From: Anaerolineales bacterium
GTDB lineage: Bacteria > Chloroflexota > Anaerolineae > Anaerolineales > UBA11858
Assembly: GCA_028278545.1 (NCBI GenBank)
Contig: JANQED010000171.1
Span: 1-44,034 of the forward strand
Direction of reading: 5' to 3'
DNA: 44,034 bases
The notes beneath the pieces were generated by a model that had not been told where the DNA came from, did not search any database, and saw nothing but the letters and a program-made list of their open reading frames with translations. The translations under genes were made by a program, and so were the position numbers. Shown here one piece after another: positions 1 to 7,319 of the stretch (within the stretch, counting starts at the first letter, position 1; every line of letters starts with the position of its first letter).

Positions 1-105
1 CCGATCGTGGCGCCGGAGAGCGCGGCGCCGGCGGTGCCCGAGCCGGCGAGCGTGCTGCTGCTGGGGCTGGGGGCGCTGGCGCTAAGCCGCAAGCGGCGCG
101 GGTGA
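1..105 (+). CDS. C-terminal end of a PEP-CTERM surface protein (partial)
   Basis: The window opens inside a reading frame whose last 34 codons end in a PEP-CTERM sorting signal: a VPEP motif, a hydrophobic Leu/Gly/Ala helix and a basic SRKRRG tail. In this family the signal directs export and exosortase-type processing at the cell envelope. The catalytic or binding part lies upstream of the window, so its function cannot be stated. The last 23 codons are nearly identical, at DNA level too, to the end of the sulfatase at 1462-4254, so the missing part may be a related sulfatase or LamG protein (inference). Confidence 0.85.
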   Translation, partial: PIVAPESAAPAVPEPASVLLLGLGALALSRKRRG

Positions 106-424
106 CGTGAGTTGGTGCCCTCCGAGGTCATGCTTGAGGCATTACCTCCAAGTCCCTGCGTTGGTCAAACGCCGGCGCAGGGGGTTCAGGATAAGGCCCG
201 GTTCCGAGAGATCGAGAACCGACACGGTGGCAAGACGACAAGCAAAGGAGATCAATGAGAAGACGCCATCGAACCTGTGGGAAATGAGGTGGTTCCGCGT
301 GATCGGCTTGTTGCCGTTCGATTCGGGAAGTTTAGAGGGATCGATAACGCAGTGAGCGTGTGGGCCATGCGTACGGGCCCGCCAACGGTTCGCGAAACGG
401 ATGAATCCTACAGGAGGACTCACG
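106..424. other. Intergenic stretch without a convincing gene
   Basis: About 320 bases between two PEP-CTERM genes. Open frames on both strands here have no recognisable protein character. The only clear signal is a strong Shine-Dalgarno (aggagg at 411-416) that fixes the start of the next gene at 425. Confidence 0.6.
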
Positions 425-1291
425 ATGAACGTATGGAGTCGAAAGGTGGCTTCGGTGCTGGCGGGGCTGGGTGTGTGCGTGTTATTCGCCACGACCGGCC
501 GCGCGGCGCTGGTGCATCATTACACGTTCGACAACGCCGACATCGTCGGCACGAAGGGTGCGGGCGACGTGGTCGGCACGTCGGACGCGACGCCGACCGG
601 CGCCGGCGGCGGCGCCGACATCACGACCGGTCAGGCCGGCGTGTTTGGGGAGGCGTACGCTTTTACGCAAGTGGCTGCGACCTCGGGCAATCAGACCGAT
701 CCAACACTCAAGGAGAACCTGCTGCGTGCGCCGGCCGGCACCGCACCGTTCGGCACGGCGGAGCGTACGATCGCCGTCTGGTTCCAGCAGACAGCCAGCG
801 TTGGGCAGAACAAGATGTTCGGCTATGGCAGCACCAATACCGACAGCAACGGCAGCACGAGCGAGGCGCTCGACCTTAGCCTGGAAGGCGGCGGGATCCG
901 CGTGCGTATGTCGAGTGGCAACATCACCTACGGTGGTGGGAGCTTTGACTTTCTCGGCGCCGACGCTGGGTGGCACCACCTCGCGGTGCGTGTCAACCCC
1001 GGGGCGACCGACTATAACTCGGTCGACATCTTTGTCGATGGCGTTCAGCTCTCCGTCACTGCGGGTGGCACCCACCTCAACGACCTGATGCAGATCCCCG
1101 ACTCGCCGTTCGGCATCGGCGGCGTCGGCTACAACGCGTTCCTGCAGCACGGGTTCCACGGCCTGCTCGACGACCTGCGGATTTACGACAACGCGCTGAC
1201 CAACACCGAGATCGCGCAGCTCGCGGTGCCGGAGCCGGCTTCGCTGGTGTTGCTCGGTATGGGCGGCCTGGTGTTGTTGCGTCGTCGTTAA
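425..1291 (+). CDS. Secreted LamG-like PEP-CTERM protein
   Basis: This 288-residue protein is predicted to be exported and anchored at the cell surface. Residues 1-30 form a signal peptide (basic start, hydrophobic core, Ala-rich cleavage region after TGRA). The body has the pattern of a concanavalin/LamG jelly roll: an LVHHYTFDNA opening strand, AERTIAVWFQ in the middle, the GWHHLAVRV core and a closing GLLDDLRIYDNALT strand. The C-terminus carries VPEPASLVLLGMGG and a short Arg tail, the PEP-CTERM sorting signal. An upstream in-frame ATG at 401 exists, but aggagg seven bases before 425 favours the later start. LamG domains commonly bind glycans; the ligand is unknown. It sits between PEP-CTERM genes on the same strand. 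Confidence 0.85.
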   Translation: MNVWSRKVASVLAGLGVCVLFATTGRAALVHHYTFDNADIVGTKGAGDVVGTSDATPTGAGGGADITTGQAGVFGEAYAFTQVAATSGNQTDPTLKENLLRAPAGTAPFGTAERTIAVWFQQTASVGQNKMFGYGSTNTDSNGSTSEALDLSLEGGGIRVRMSSGNITYGGGSFDFLGADAGWHHLAVRVNPGATDYNSVDIFVDGVQLSVTAGGTHLNDLMQIPDSPFGIGGVGYNAFLQHGFHGLLDDLRIYDNALTNTEIAQLAVPEPASLVLLGMGGLVLLRRR

Positions 1292-1461
1292 TGGTATGAC
1301 CGGGTCAGGGGAGTCCGCTCTCTTGGCCATGAAAACGCAAAAGACGCACGGTGGCGGCACCTCGAAAGGGGTGTTGCCACATTTGACATCAAGGTGATTA
1401 CGATCGGTCGGTCATGTTGTGTGACCGGGCCGATCGGGTCGACTACACTGAAAGGCGTACG

Positions 1462-4254
1462 ATGCGTAACCAATTGATTCAATTGCGCTTAACGATCGCT
1501 CGGTCGCAATCACCCGGCCTGCGAAGGTTTGTTGTACTGACGGTTTTTGCGACATTGTTGGCGTTCAATGCCTCGGCGTCTGCGCAGAACGTGGTGTTTT
1601 TCCTCGTGGACGACATGGGCGCGTACGACTGGGAAGCGAACGCGACGTTGAACCCCAACGGCAGCGTGCTGTATGAGACGCCGAACATGATCCGCTTGGC
1701 GCAGCAGGGCGTGACGTTCAACCAGGCGTACGCCTCGGCGCCGGTGTGCAGCCCGACGCGCGCCTCGCTGATGACCGGCAAGACCGCGCCGCGCCACCGC
1801 GTCACCGAGTGGATCTCGGGCGGCAACCACAACTCGGCGACGCTGACGCAGCCGACGAACTGGATCAAGAACCTGCCGGACAGCGAGGTCACGATGGCCG
1901 AGATGTTCAAGAGCAATGGTTACAACACGGGCTTCGTGGGGAAGTGGCACCTGGGTCAGAACGGCAACACCTCGGCCGACCCGCTGAACCACGGCTTCGA
2001 TTACAACATCGGCGGCAACCACAAGGGCAGCCCCCCGGGCGGGTACTTCGCGGGCGGCGACGGCAGCTGGAGCGCGCCGGGGTTAAACACGGGCACCTAC
2101 AACTCGGACGATTACCTGACCGACGTGCTGACCGACTTCGGCGAGCAGTACATCGCGGGCCACGCCAACCAATCCGAGCCGTTCTTCCTGATGATGTCGC
2201 ACTACGCGGTGCACAACCCCAAGCAGGCGCCGGCGTCGCTGGTCAGCAAGTACAACGCGAAGAAGACCAATCTTCAGAACCAGGGCGTCGACCTGCAAGG
2301 CCACACCAACGCGACCTACGCGGGCATGGTCGAGAAGATGGACGACTCGCTCGGCCGGCTGCTCGACCGGCTGGAAGACCCCAACGGCGACGGCGACACC
2401 TCCGACTCGATCCGAGATGACACGATCGTCATCTTCACCTCCGACCACGGCGGGCTGTTCGCCGCGGAGGGCGGGGCGACCAACAACCGCCCGCTGCGCG
2501 ACGGCAAGGGCAGCATGTACGAGGGCGGCATGCGTGTGCCGTTCATCGTCAGCCACACGGGCAACACGCAGATCGTACAGGGCACGGTCAACGAGAACGA
2601 CCGCGTCTCCTCCGAGGACCTGTACGTCACGCTCGAAGAGATGACCGGCACCGGCGGCAGCACGGGCGGTGGCGGCATCTTCTCCCCCAGCGCGCCGGTC
2701 AGCAACGCGAACCAGGACGGCGTCAGCTTCAAGGGCGCGCTGGAAGGCCGGGCCCACGACCGCCGGTACCAGTACTGGCACTACCCGCACTGGTCGAACC
2801 AGGACTTCGGCTCCGGGCAGGTCGAAGGCGGCAAGTACGTCAGCGGCATCCGCAACGGTGACTGGAAATTGATCTGGTCCTACGACCGCAACGAGTACGA
2901 GTTGTACAACGTCGTCGGCGATGTCGGCGAAACGACCGACCTGATCAACGCCAGCGACCGGACCAAACGCATCGCCTACGACCTGAGCCTGGAGTTGAAC
3001 CGCTACCTTGACGACGTGAGTGCGCAGATGCCGATCGGTTTGTCGACGGGGCAACCGGTGGCGCTGCCGCCCGTCTTGGCGCAGGTTGGGCCGGCGATCG
3101 CTCCCGTAGCGGGCCACTACAAGCTCGATGACGCCGCGGGCCCAGCGGTGACCGACTCCGGCCCGAACACCAAGCACGGCACGGCGGAGGGCACACCGAA
3201 CTACGGCGCAACCGGCGTGGTCGGATCGGCGATACGCTTCGATGGCTCGACGGAGGCCGTGGCCGTCAGCGGCGGCCTGACCGGCCTGGGCATCGACGGT
3301 AACAACGCCCGCACGGTGGCCCTGTGGTTCAACGCCGACACGATCGACAGCGGCCAGCGCCGGCTGATCGGCATGGGCGACTGGGGCGCGGGCACGGGCT
3401 CGACGTTCGACATCACGCTCGAAGACAACGGCGGCTCCGGCAACCAGAAGATGATCGGCCTACGCTACGGCAACGGCAACGCGTTCTTCCTCGATGAGAA
3501 CGACGCCGAGTTCCAGGCCGGCCAGTGGTATCACGTCATCTTCAGTTACGACGGCACGTTCCTCGACTTCGACGAGACTTCCGACGCCGACACCCTGGGC
3601 CTGAGCGTGTACGTGAACGGCGTGCAGGTCGAGGCCGACGCGGGTAACCAGAACAACGCCGGCCAGTTCCTCGTGACCGGAGACAAGGGTGGGGCGCCCG
3701 TCGACTGGCTGTTCATCGGCCGGGAGTTCCGCGATGTCGTCGACCAGCACTTCGACGGTTTGATCGACGACGTGCAGGTCTACAACACGGGCATCAGCCC
3801 CGAGCAGGCGTCTTACCTGTTCGGCAATCCCGGCGAGCTGCTGGTCGCGGGCGACTTCAACCTCAACGGCGTCCACGACGCCGGCGACATCGATCTGCTG
3901 ACCGACCACTTCGAAAACACGCTGTACGACCTGACCGGCGACTTCACGACCGACACCGGCGACGTGGACGAGTTGGTGCTGAACCTGATCGGCACGGCCT
4001 ATGGCGACGCCAACCTCGACGGCGCGGTGGACCTGTTGGACCTGAACCGGTTGGGCATGAATTGGGCCAACGAAGGCGGCTGGGGCGAGGGCGATTACAA
4101 CGGCGACGGGCTGATCGACCTGCTCGATCTGAACCTGTTGGGGATCAACTGGGGATTCACCGGCGGCGGAGCGGCGCCCGCGGTACCGGAACCGGCGAGC
4201 GTGCTTCTGCTGGGTCTGGGGGCGCTGGCGCTAAGCCGCAAGCGGCGGGGGTGA
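1462..4254 (+). CDS. Secreted sulfatase with LamG, dockerin-like repeats and PEP-CTERM signal
   Basis: This 930-residue, multi-domain, exported arylsulfatase-type enzyme probably desulfates a sulfated polysaccharide outside the cell. A signal peptide ends near ASASA. The sulfatase domain follows: the metal-binding stretch FFLVDDMGAYDW, the formylglycine signature CSPTR with Cys96 as the modified residue, the lysine-containing VGKWHLGQ, and FTSDHGG. Near residues 560-780 is a LamG fold (GHYKLDDAAG start, GQWYHVIFSYDG, GLIDDVQVYN). Then come dockerin-like calcium loops (GDFNLNGVHDAGD, GDANLDGAVDLLD, GDYNGDGLIDLLD) and a PEP-CTERM signal. An upstream frame extends to 1414, but the signal peptide and a gaaagg ribosome site support 1462. 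Cys-type sulfatases need a formylglycine-generating enzyme, which is not seen in this window. The exact substrate cannot be told from sequence alone. Confidence 0.93.
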   Translation: MRNQLIQLRLTIARSQSPGLRRFVVLTVFATLLAFNASASAQNVVFFLVDDMGAYDWEANATLNPNGSVLYETPNMIRLAQQGVTFNQAYASAPVCSPTRASLMTGKTAPRHRVTEWISGGNHNSATLTQPTNWIKNLPDSEVTMAEMFKSNGYNTGFVGKWHLGQNGNTSADPLNHGFDYNIGGNHKGSPPGGYFAGGDGSWSAPGLNTGTYNSDDYLTDVLTDFGEQYIAGHANQSEPFFLMMSHYAVHNPKQAPASLVSKYNAKKTNLQNQGVDLQGHTNATYAGMVEKMDDSLGRLLDRLEDPNGDGDTSDSIRDDTIVIFTSDHGGLFAAEGGATNNRPLRDGKGSMYEGGMRVPFIVSHTGNTQIVQGTVNENDRVSSEDLYVTLEEMTGTGGSTGGGGIFSPSAPVSNANQDGVSFKGALEGRAHDRRYQYWHYPHWSNQDFGSGQVEGGKYVSGIRNGDWKLIWSYDRNEYELYNVVGDVGETTDLINASDRTKRIAYDLSLELNRYLDDVSAQMPIGLSTGQPVALPPVLAQVGPAIAPVAGHYKLDDAAGPAVTDSGPNTKHGTAEGTPNYGATGVVGSAIRFDGSTEAVAVSGGLTGLGIDGNNARTVALWFNADTIDSGQRRLIGMGDWGAGTGSTFDITLEDNGGSGNQKMIGLRYGNGNAFFLDENDAEFQAGQWYHVIFSYDGTFLDFDETSDADTLGLSVYVNGVQVEADAGNQNNAGQFLVTGDKGGAPVDWLFIGREFRDVVDQHFDGLIDDVQVYNTGISPEQASYLFGNPGELLVAGDFNLNGVHDAGDIDLLTDHFENTLYDLTGDFTTDTGDVDELVLNLIGTAYGDANLDGAVDLLDLNRLGMNWANEGGWGEGDYNGDGLIDLLDLNLLGINWGFTGGGAAPAVPEPASVLLLGLGALALSRKRRG
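4186..4254 (+). repeat. Duplicated PEP-CTERM coding segment (partner at 37-105)
   Basis: The last 69 bases of the sulfatase gene and positions 37-105 encode the same PEP-CTERM tail, with only a few third-position changes (for example the shared run ctaagccgcaagcggcg). This indicates recent duplication or gene conversion between neighbouring surface-protein genes. Confidence 0.8.
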
Positions 4255-4285
4255 ACGGTGGGGCATCAGTGAGTGTGTTAACGAC

Positions 4286-4313
4286 AAGCCCTTCGGCGAG
4301 TACCGAAGGGCTT
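4286..4313. terminator. Hairpin after the sulfatase gene
   Basis: An 11-bp perfect stem (aagcccttcgg / ccgaagggctt) with a 6-base loop lies about 30 bases after the sulfatase stop. The T tract is weak on both strands. It lies between two converging genes, so it may serve both. Confidence 0.65.
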
Positions 4314-4414
4314 GATCGTTTGGTCAATCGACTTGATCAGACACGAGTAGGACTTTTCTGCCAAGAAGCCGTGTCAGTAAGGATGGAGCAATTAATGAGA
4401 TCCAGGTAATCCGA

Positions 4415-5161
4415 TCAGGGTTGCTCGCTCCAATAGTAACCAGATTTTGACCCACCCTCTTTGTGCGGTTTGGTTTCATGTACCATCTGCCTCCGAACTT
4501 CTGATGGACCATGAATGCGTACGCTTGTGTCTACCGCAGCTTGGACAGATCTGAGCTTAGGTGGGTCTGCAGCTGGATCCAATAGGCCAGAAGCATGCCA
4601 ACTACCTTTGTCGTTGAAATTCCCGTTTCCAAAGTCCTTGTTGAATTGAACTAACAAAGGTCTACGCCCATTCTCTTCGGTAATTCGATCTGGAAATTTA
4701 TCTTTAGCGTCTTGCAACTCATTTTCAAATGTTACATGACTGTGCAACAATGGGTTTTCAAACTCACTAAGCGATGGCAAAGCAAGAATGCCTAGCACTG
4801 ATGATTCGTCATTGTTTGACAACCATTCGCGATTGTTCCACCACGCATTATTCCCTGGGATGTACCATGAATCTCGTTCTCGTTTGTTTTTTGGATTAAA
4901 CGGGTATGCTTTATGCCTTGAATCGACATGATGTGCAGGACGATCAGGTCCTGCCCCTTCACGGAGGTTTGGGAACAATCCATCATGTGTTATGGCGTAA
5001 GCGTTGTAGCCTATTGCATGGTTCCGAAAGTTAGCTTGGGCAACTGTAAGCTCAGCAACTTGCTTGGCTTTTGATAGTGCGGGCATAAGCAGTGATATAA
5101 GCAATGCAATTATTGCGATTACAACTAACAATTCCACGATCGTAAATGCTTTTGATTTCAT
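4415..5161 (-). CDS. Type IV pilin-like / pseudopilin protein
   Basis: The 248-residue product starts with a textbook class III prepilin signal: a short basic leader (MKSKA), the F-T-I-V-E-L-L methylation site with Glu at +5 of the mature form, and a hydrophobic helix to about residue 30. A prepilin peptidase would cut before Phe6. The rest is a soluble domain rich in Asn, Trp and His, as in the many pilin-headed proteins of planctomycetes. These proteins assemble into or near a type II secretion/type IV pilus-like machine in the inner membrane. No partner genes are nearby, so the exact role is open. An agaggt ribosome site lies just before the ATG. It could be cotranscribed with the gene 17 bases upstream (5179-5886). 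Confidence 0.8.
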   Translation of the reverse strand: MKSKAFTIVELLVVIAIIALLISLLMPALSKAKQVAELTVAQANFRNHAIGYNAYAITHDGLFPNLREGAGPDRPAHHVDSRHKAYPFNPKNKRERDSWYIPGNNAWWNNREWLSNNDESSVLGILALPSLSEFENPLLHSHVTFENELQDAKDKFPDRITEENGRRPLLVQFNKDFGNGNFNDKGSWHASGLLDPAADPPKLRSVQAAVDTSVRIHGPSEVRRQMVHETKPHKEGGSKSGYYWSEQP

Positions 5162-5178
5162 GTGTGTTTTACCTCTGT

Positions 5179-5886
5179 TTAGATGTGTATTCTCTCCCAG
5201 TTCTGCATCATTTGCCCCATCAGCTTTGGTACGACCAGTTCAACCAGTTGATCCTGACAATCTTGGATCAATTCTGTACGGCTACTCGGCGAGTATCCAT
5301 GCTTACGCATGCCTTTGAGGTATAGCTCGGCAAGATCAGGATTAAGACATGCCTTCACCGCGTCGTATAAACTTAGCTTGCAGCGAGGATCTGTCGGATG
5401 CCAAGCGATGTCGACGTTTCCACCCCCTCTCAAGTATCCAAGAGTTTTGATCCGCCCAAGCGATTCAAAGTTTGGCGTGATGCCTGTGCAACGAGATGCA
5501 AGTCCGCGAGTCAACACTTCAGGATCTGCTTCACGAACTCGTTTCTTTATCTCAACCCAATCTTGTGAGTCTACAGATGCGCCAGCATTGTGGGTGGTGT
5601 ACTTGGCAATGTCAGGCTCTAGTTTCAAGGGGGGATTGTCAGTTAGCGAAATAGAATTGTGGCTGGTATCTGATACGATTGGTCCATCTAATCCAAATAG
5701 ACTTTTACGAATATCGCTTCCAAAGTACCAAAGCACGCCAAAGATGAGCACGACCAGTACATAAACTGGGTACCGTCGTGCTAAGTCGATAAATTTGATA
5801 GCTTCAACCATCCAGTTGTAGGCCATCCCAATAGGTCCAGGATTCGCAAGAGGTTCCGGGTCTTTCCGTGCAGGCTTGCTGGACAT
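5179..5886 (-). CDS. Single-pass membrane protein of unknown function
   Basis: The 235-residue product has a Pro-rich cytoplasmic N-terminus, an amphipathic stretch (MVEAIKFIDLARR) and one clear transmembrane segment (YVLVVLIFGVLWYF, near residues 45-58). A soluble domain of about 170 residues follows with four cysteines and many charged residues. I do not recognise the family. The start at 5886 is chosen because agagagg lies nine bases upstream; a longer frame to 5958 lacks such a site. It precedes the pilin-like gene on the same strand with a 17-bp gap, so the two are probably one operon. Confidence 0.6.
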   Translation of the reverse strand: MSSKPARKDPEPLANPGPIGMAYNWMVEAIKFIDLARRYPVYVLVVLIFGVLWYFGSDIRKSLFGLDGPIVSDTSHNSISLTDNPPLKLEPDIAKYTTHNAGASVDSQDWVEIKKRVREADPEVLTRGLASRCTGITPNFESLGRIKTLGYLRGGGNVDIAWHPTDPRCKLSLYDAVKACLNPDLAELYLKGMRKHGYSPSSRTELIQDCQDQLVELVVPKLMGQMMQNWERIHI

Positions 5887-6028
5887 ATAGCATCCTCTCT
5901 TTCTATGGAACTGGTTTAGAGTTGTGCGTGCACCGATTGAGCTGCTTGCTGCCACCATCTAACTATAGGCCCGACCAAGCCATAGTTTCGGAACACCTAA
6001 AAATTAATGATTTGGCAATAATTTGCAT

Positions 6029-6059
6029 CTATAAATACTTTATTTGAAATAATTTATAG
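6029..6059. promoter_or_regulatory. AT-rich divergent promoter region with inverted repeat
   Basis: An 8-bp perfect inverted repeat (ctataaat / atttatag, 15-base spacer) lies in very AT-rich DNA between the minus-strand membrane-protein gene and the plus-strand HTH regulator that starts at 6071. It is a plausible operator for autoregulation by that regulator; this is inference from position and symmetry only. Confidence 0.4.
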
Positions 6060-6070
6060 AACATATGTAA

Positions 6071-6664
6071 ATGTTGAAAATAAAGCGACTTGGGCAATTA
6101 TTGCGTGCAAACCGGTTGAGCAAGGACCAGAGTCTTGAAGCTCTGGCCGCATCATCTGGAATCGAAGCAAGCACGCTGAGCAGATTGGAAAGGGGCATAG
6201 TTCGTAAGCCTCGTCGTGAAACTCTTATCAAGCTTGCTCCGGCATATGATCTCACCGCCGATCAGATATTTAACGTAGTCGGTTATCCTGTGATCAGCTT
6301 GGATGCCCTTGGCCATTCAGGCTCAAAGCAGCTTACAGTAGGTCAGTTTTTGCGTGCTCACCGAGAAACAATCGGCAAGACCATCGCTTCCATTGCTATT
6401 GATGTTGGTTGCAGTAAAAGTCACTTAAGCCTCATTGAATGTGGCAAAGTAGAAAAGCCGACAATGGATCTACTAGAACGAGTTGCACCTGCTTACGGTG
6501 TACCAGTGAATGACCTTTTCAGGCTTGCCGGACATATATTGTCTCCACCTTCAAAGTCTAGTAGGAATTGTGGCCAACATACTCTAGCTGGAGATCGGTT
6601 AAGTGATGAAGAACTAAAAATTTTGCAAGCAGTGCTAACTTCGCTTCGCGAATCCCGATCTTGA
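6071..6664 (+). CDS. Transcriptional regulator with two XRE-type HTH domains
   Basis: The 197-residue protein contains two helix-turn-helix units of the Cro/C1 type. The first (residues 5-65) has SLEALAASSGIEASTLSRLERG as its core, and the second (about residues 95-155) has TIASIAIDVGCSKSHLSLIECG. Both are followed by the usual helix ending in a DLF/QIF-type motif. Two HTH units in one chain suggest binding of a long or symmetric operator as a monomer or dimer. No ligand or protease domain is seen; the C-terminus is a short basic tail. No obvious Shine-Dalgarno precedes the ATG. It borders the mobile segment and may control genes in it, which is inference. Confidence 0.8.
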   Translation: MLKIKRLGQLLRANRLSKDQSLEALAASSGIEASTLSRLERGIVRKPRRETLIKLAPAYDLTADQIFNVVGYPVISLDALGHSGSKQLTVGQFLRAHRETIGKTIASIAIDVGCSKSHLSLIECGKVEKPTMDLLERVAPAYGVPVNDLFRLAGHILSPPSKSSRNCGQHTLAGDRLSDEELKILQAVLTSLRESRS

Positions 6665-6801
6665 TTAGCTTCACGGCAATCTCAATGCCGCTGTATTGAT
6701 TACTCGCCTACTCGGTGTTGTTTTGTACTGCCCAGGTTGGCGGTGGCGGGTGGTCGTCAAGGGGCCGAGTAGTCGCGTTGCTCCGGCCCGCACCAACCCC
6801 T

Positions 6802-6897
6802 TGACGCCTGACCGATGCGGTGATTCACCGGATCGCCGAACTGGAACAGGCCGACAAAGCCAAGGCGAAAGACGCTGAACTTGAACCTGCCGCGTAG
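6802..6897 (+). pseudogene. C-terminal remnant of an unknown protein
   Basis: A short frame ends in IAELEQADKAKAKDAELEPA, a charged helix typical of real protein C-termini, and stops just before a strong terminator. Upstream the frame is broken: the sequence PLTPD reads in a neighbouring frame, then the helix continues in this one. It looks like the truncated end of a gene cut at an element border. Function unknown. Confidence 0.35.
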
Positions 6898-6903
6898 CGA
6901 ATC

Positions 6904-6934
6904 GCCGGGCGTCATGATGACGTCCGGCTTTTTT
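6904..6934 (+). terminator. Rho-independent terminator
   Basis: An 11-bp stem (gccgggcgtca / tgacgtccggc) with a 3-base loop is followed by six Ts on the plus strand. It follows the remnant frame ending at 6897 and overlaps the last codon of the minus-strand gene at 6912-7319, so it separates convergent transcripts. Confidence 0.85.
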
Positions 6935-7319
6935 CTGTCACGGTAATGTTAGTCACGGCTGAGCTTTCAGTTTTACCGAATTGCTGATTCGCAGCGGCGT
7001 CAATCCGTCCCACTCGGTGGCCGATGAGGGCCGTATAGAGAGGGTGTAAATTGTGCCCTTTGATTTGCACGGATTTGGTGGGGAATGTGAGTTTAATTTC
7101 ACTGGCAGGGCTGAGCGTGAAGTCGATGGCTTCCAAGTAATGGTAGGGTAAGGCCAGCCGGGAGCCGTCGGCCAGGTGAAGATCGAGCATTGCCACGGCG
7201 ATGGGCATTTCCGTGAAACAGGAATGCTTGATGGGCTGGTCCGGCTCTGCTGCCTTGGGCCGATCCCTGATATACCGATCCAACACCGAGCCGGTGGGTG
7301 GTTTATCGCTGGTACTCAT
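6912..7319 (-). CDS. Small protein coupled to the relaxase gene, unknown function
   Basis: The 135-residue protein has a Pro- and charge-rich N-terminus, a core of alternating hydrophobic residues that looks like a small beta barrel or sandwich (ALPYHYLEAIDFTLSP, then IKLTFPTKSVQIKGHNLHPL), and a Ser/Thr-rich tail. It has no signal peptide or membrane segment. Its ATG at 7319 overlaps the last 17 bases of the relaxase gene, so the two are translationally coupled; the longer frame to 7370 lies wholly inside the relaxase gene and is less likely. Position suggests an accessory role in conjugative transfer, but no motif proves it. Confidence 0.6.
   Translation of the reverse strand: MSTSDKPPTGSVLDRYIRDRPKAAEPDQPIKHSCFTEMPIAVAMLDLHLADGSRLALPYHYLEAIDFTLSPASEIKLTFPTKSVQIKGHNLHPLYTALIGHRVGRIDAAANQQFGKTESSAVTNITVTEKSRTSS

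Noticed and set aside
2083..3177. 364-codon frame on the minus strand inside the sulfatase gene
   Set aside because: It is a mirror frame caused by high GC at third positions; the plus-strand protein has clear domains over the same region.
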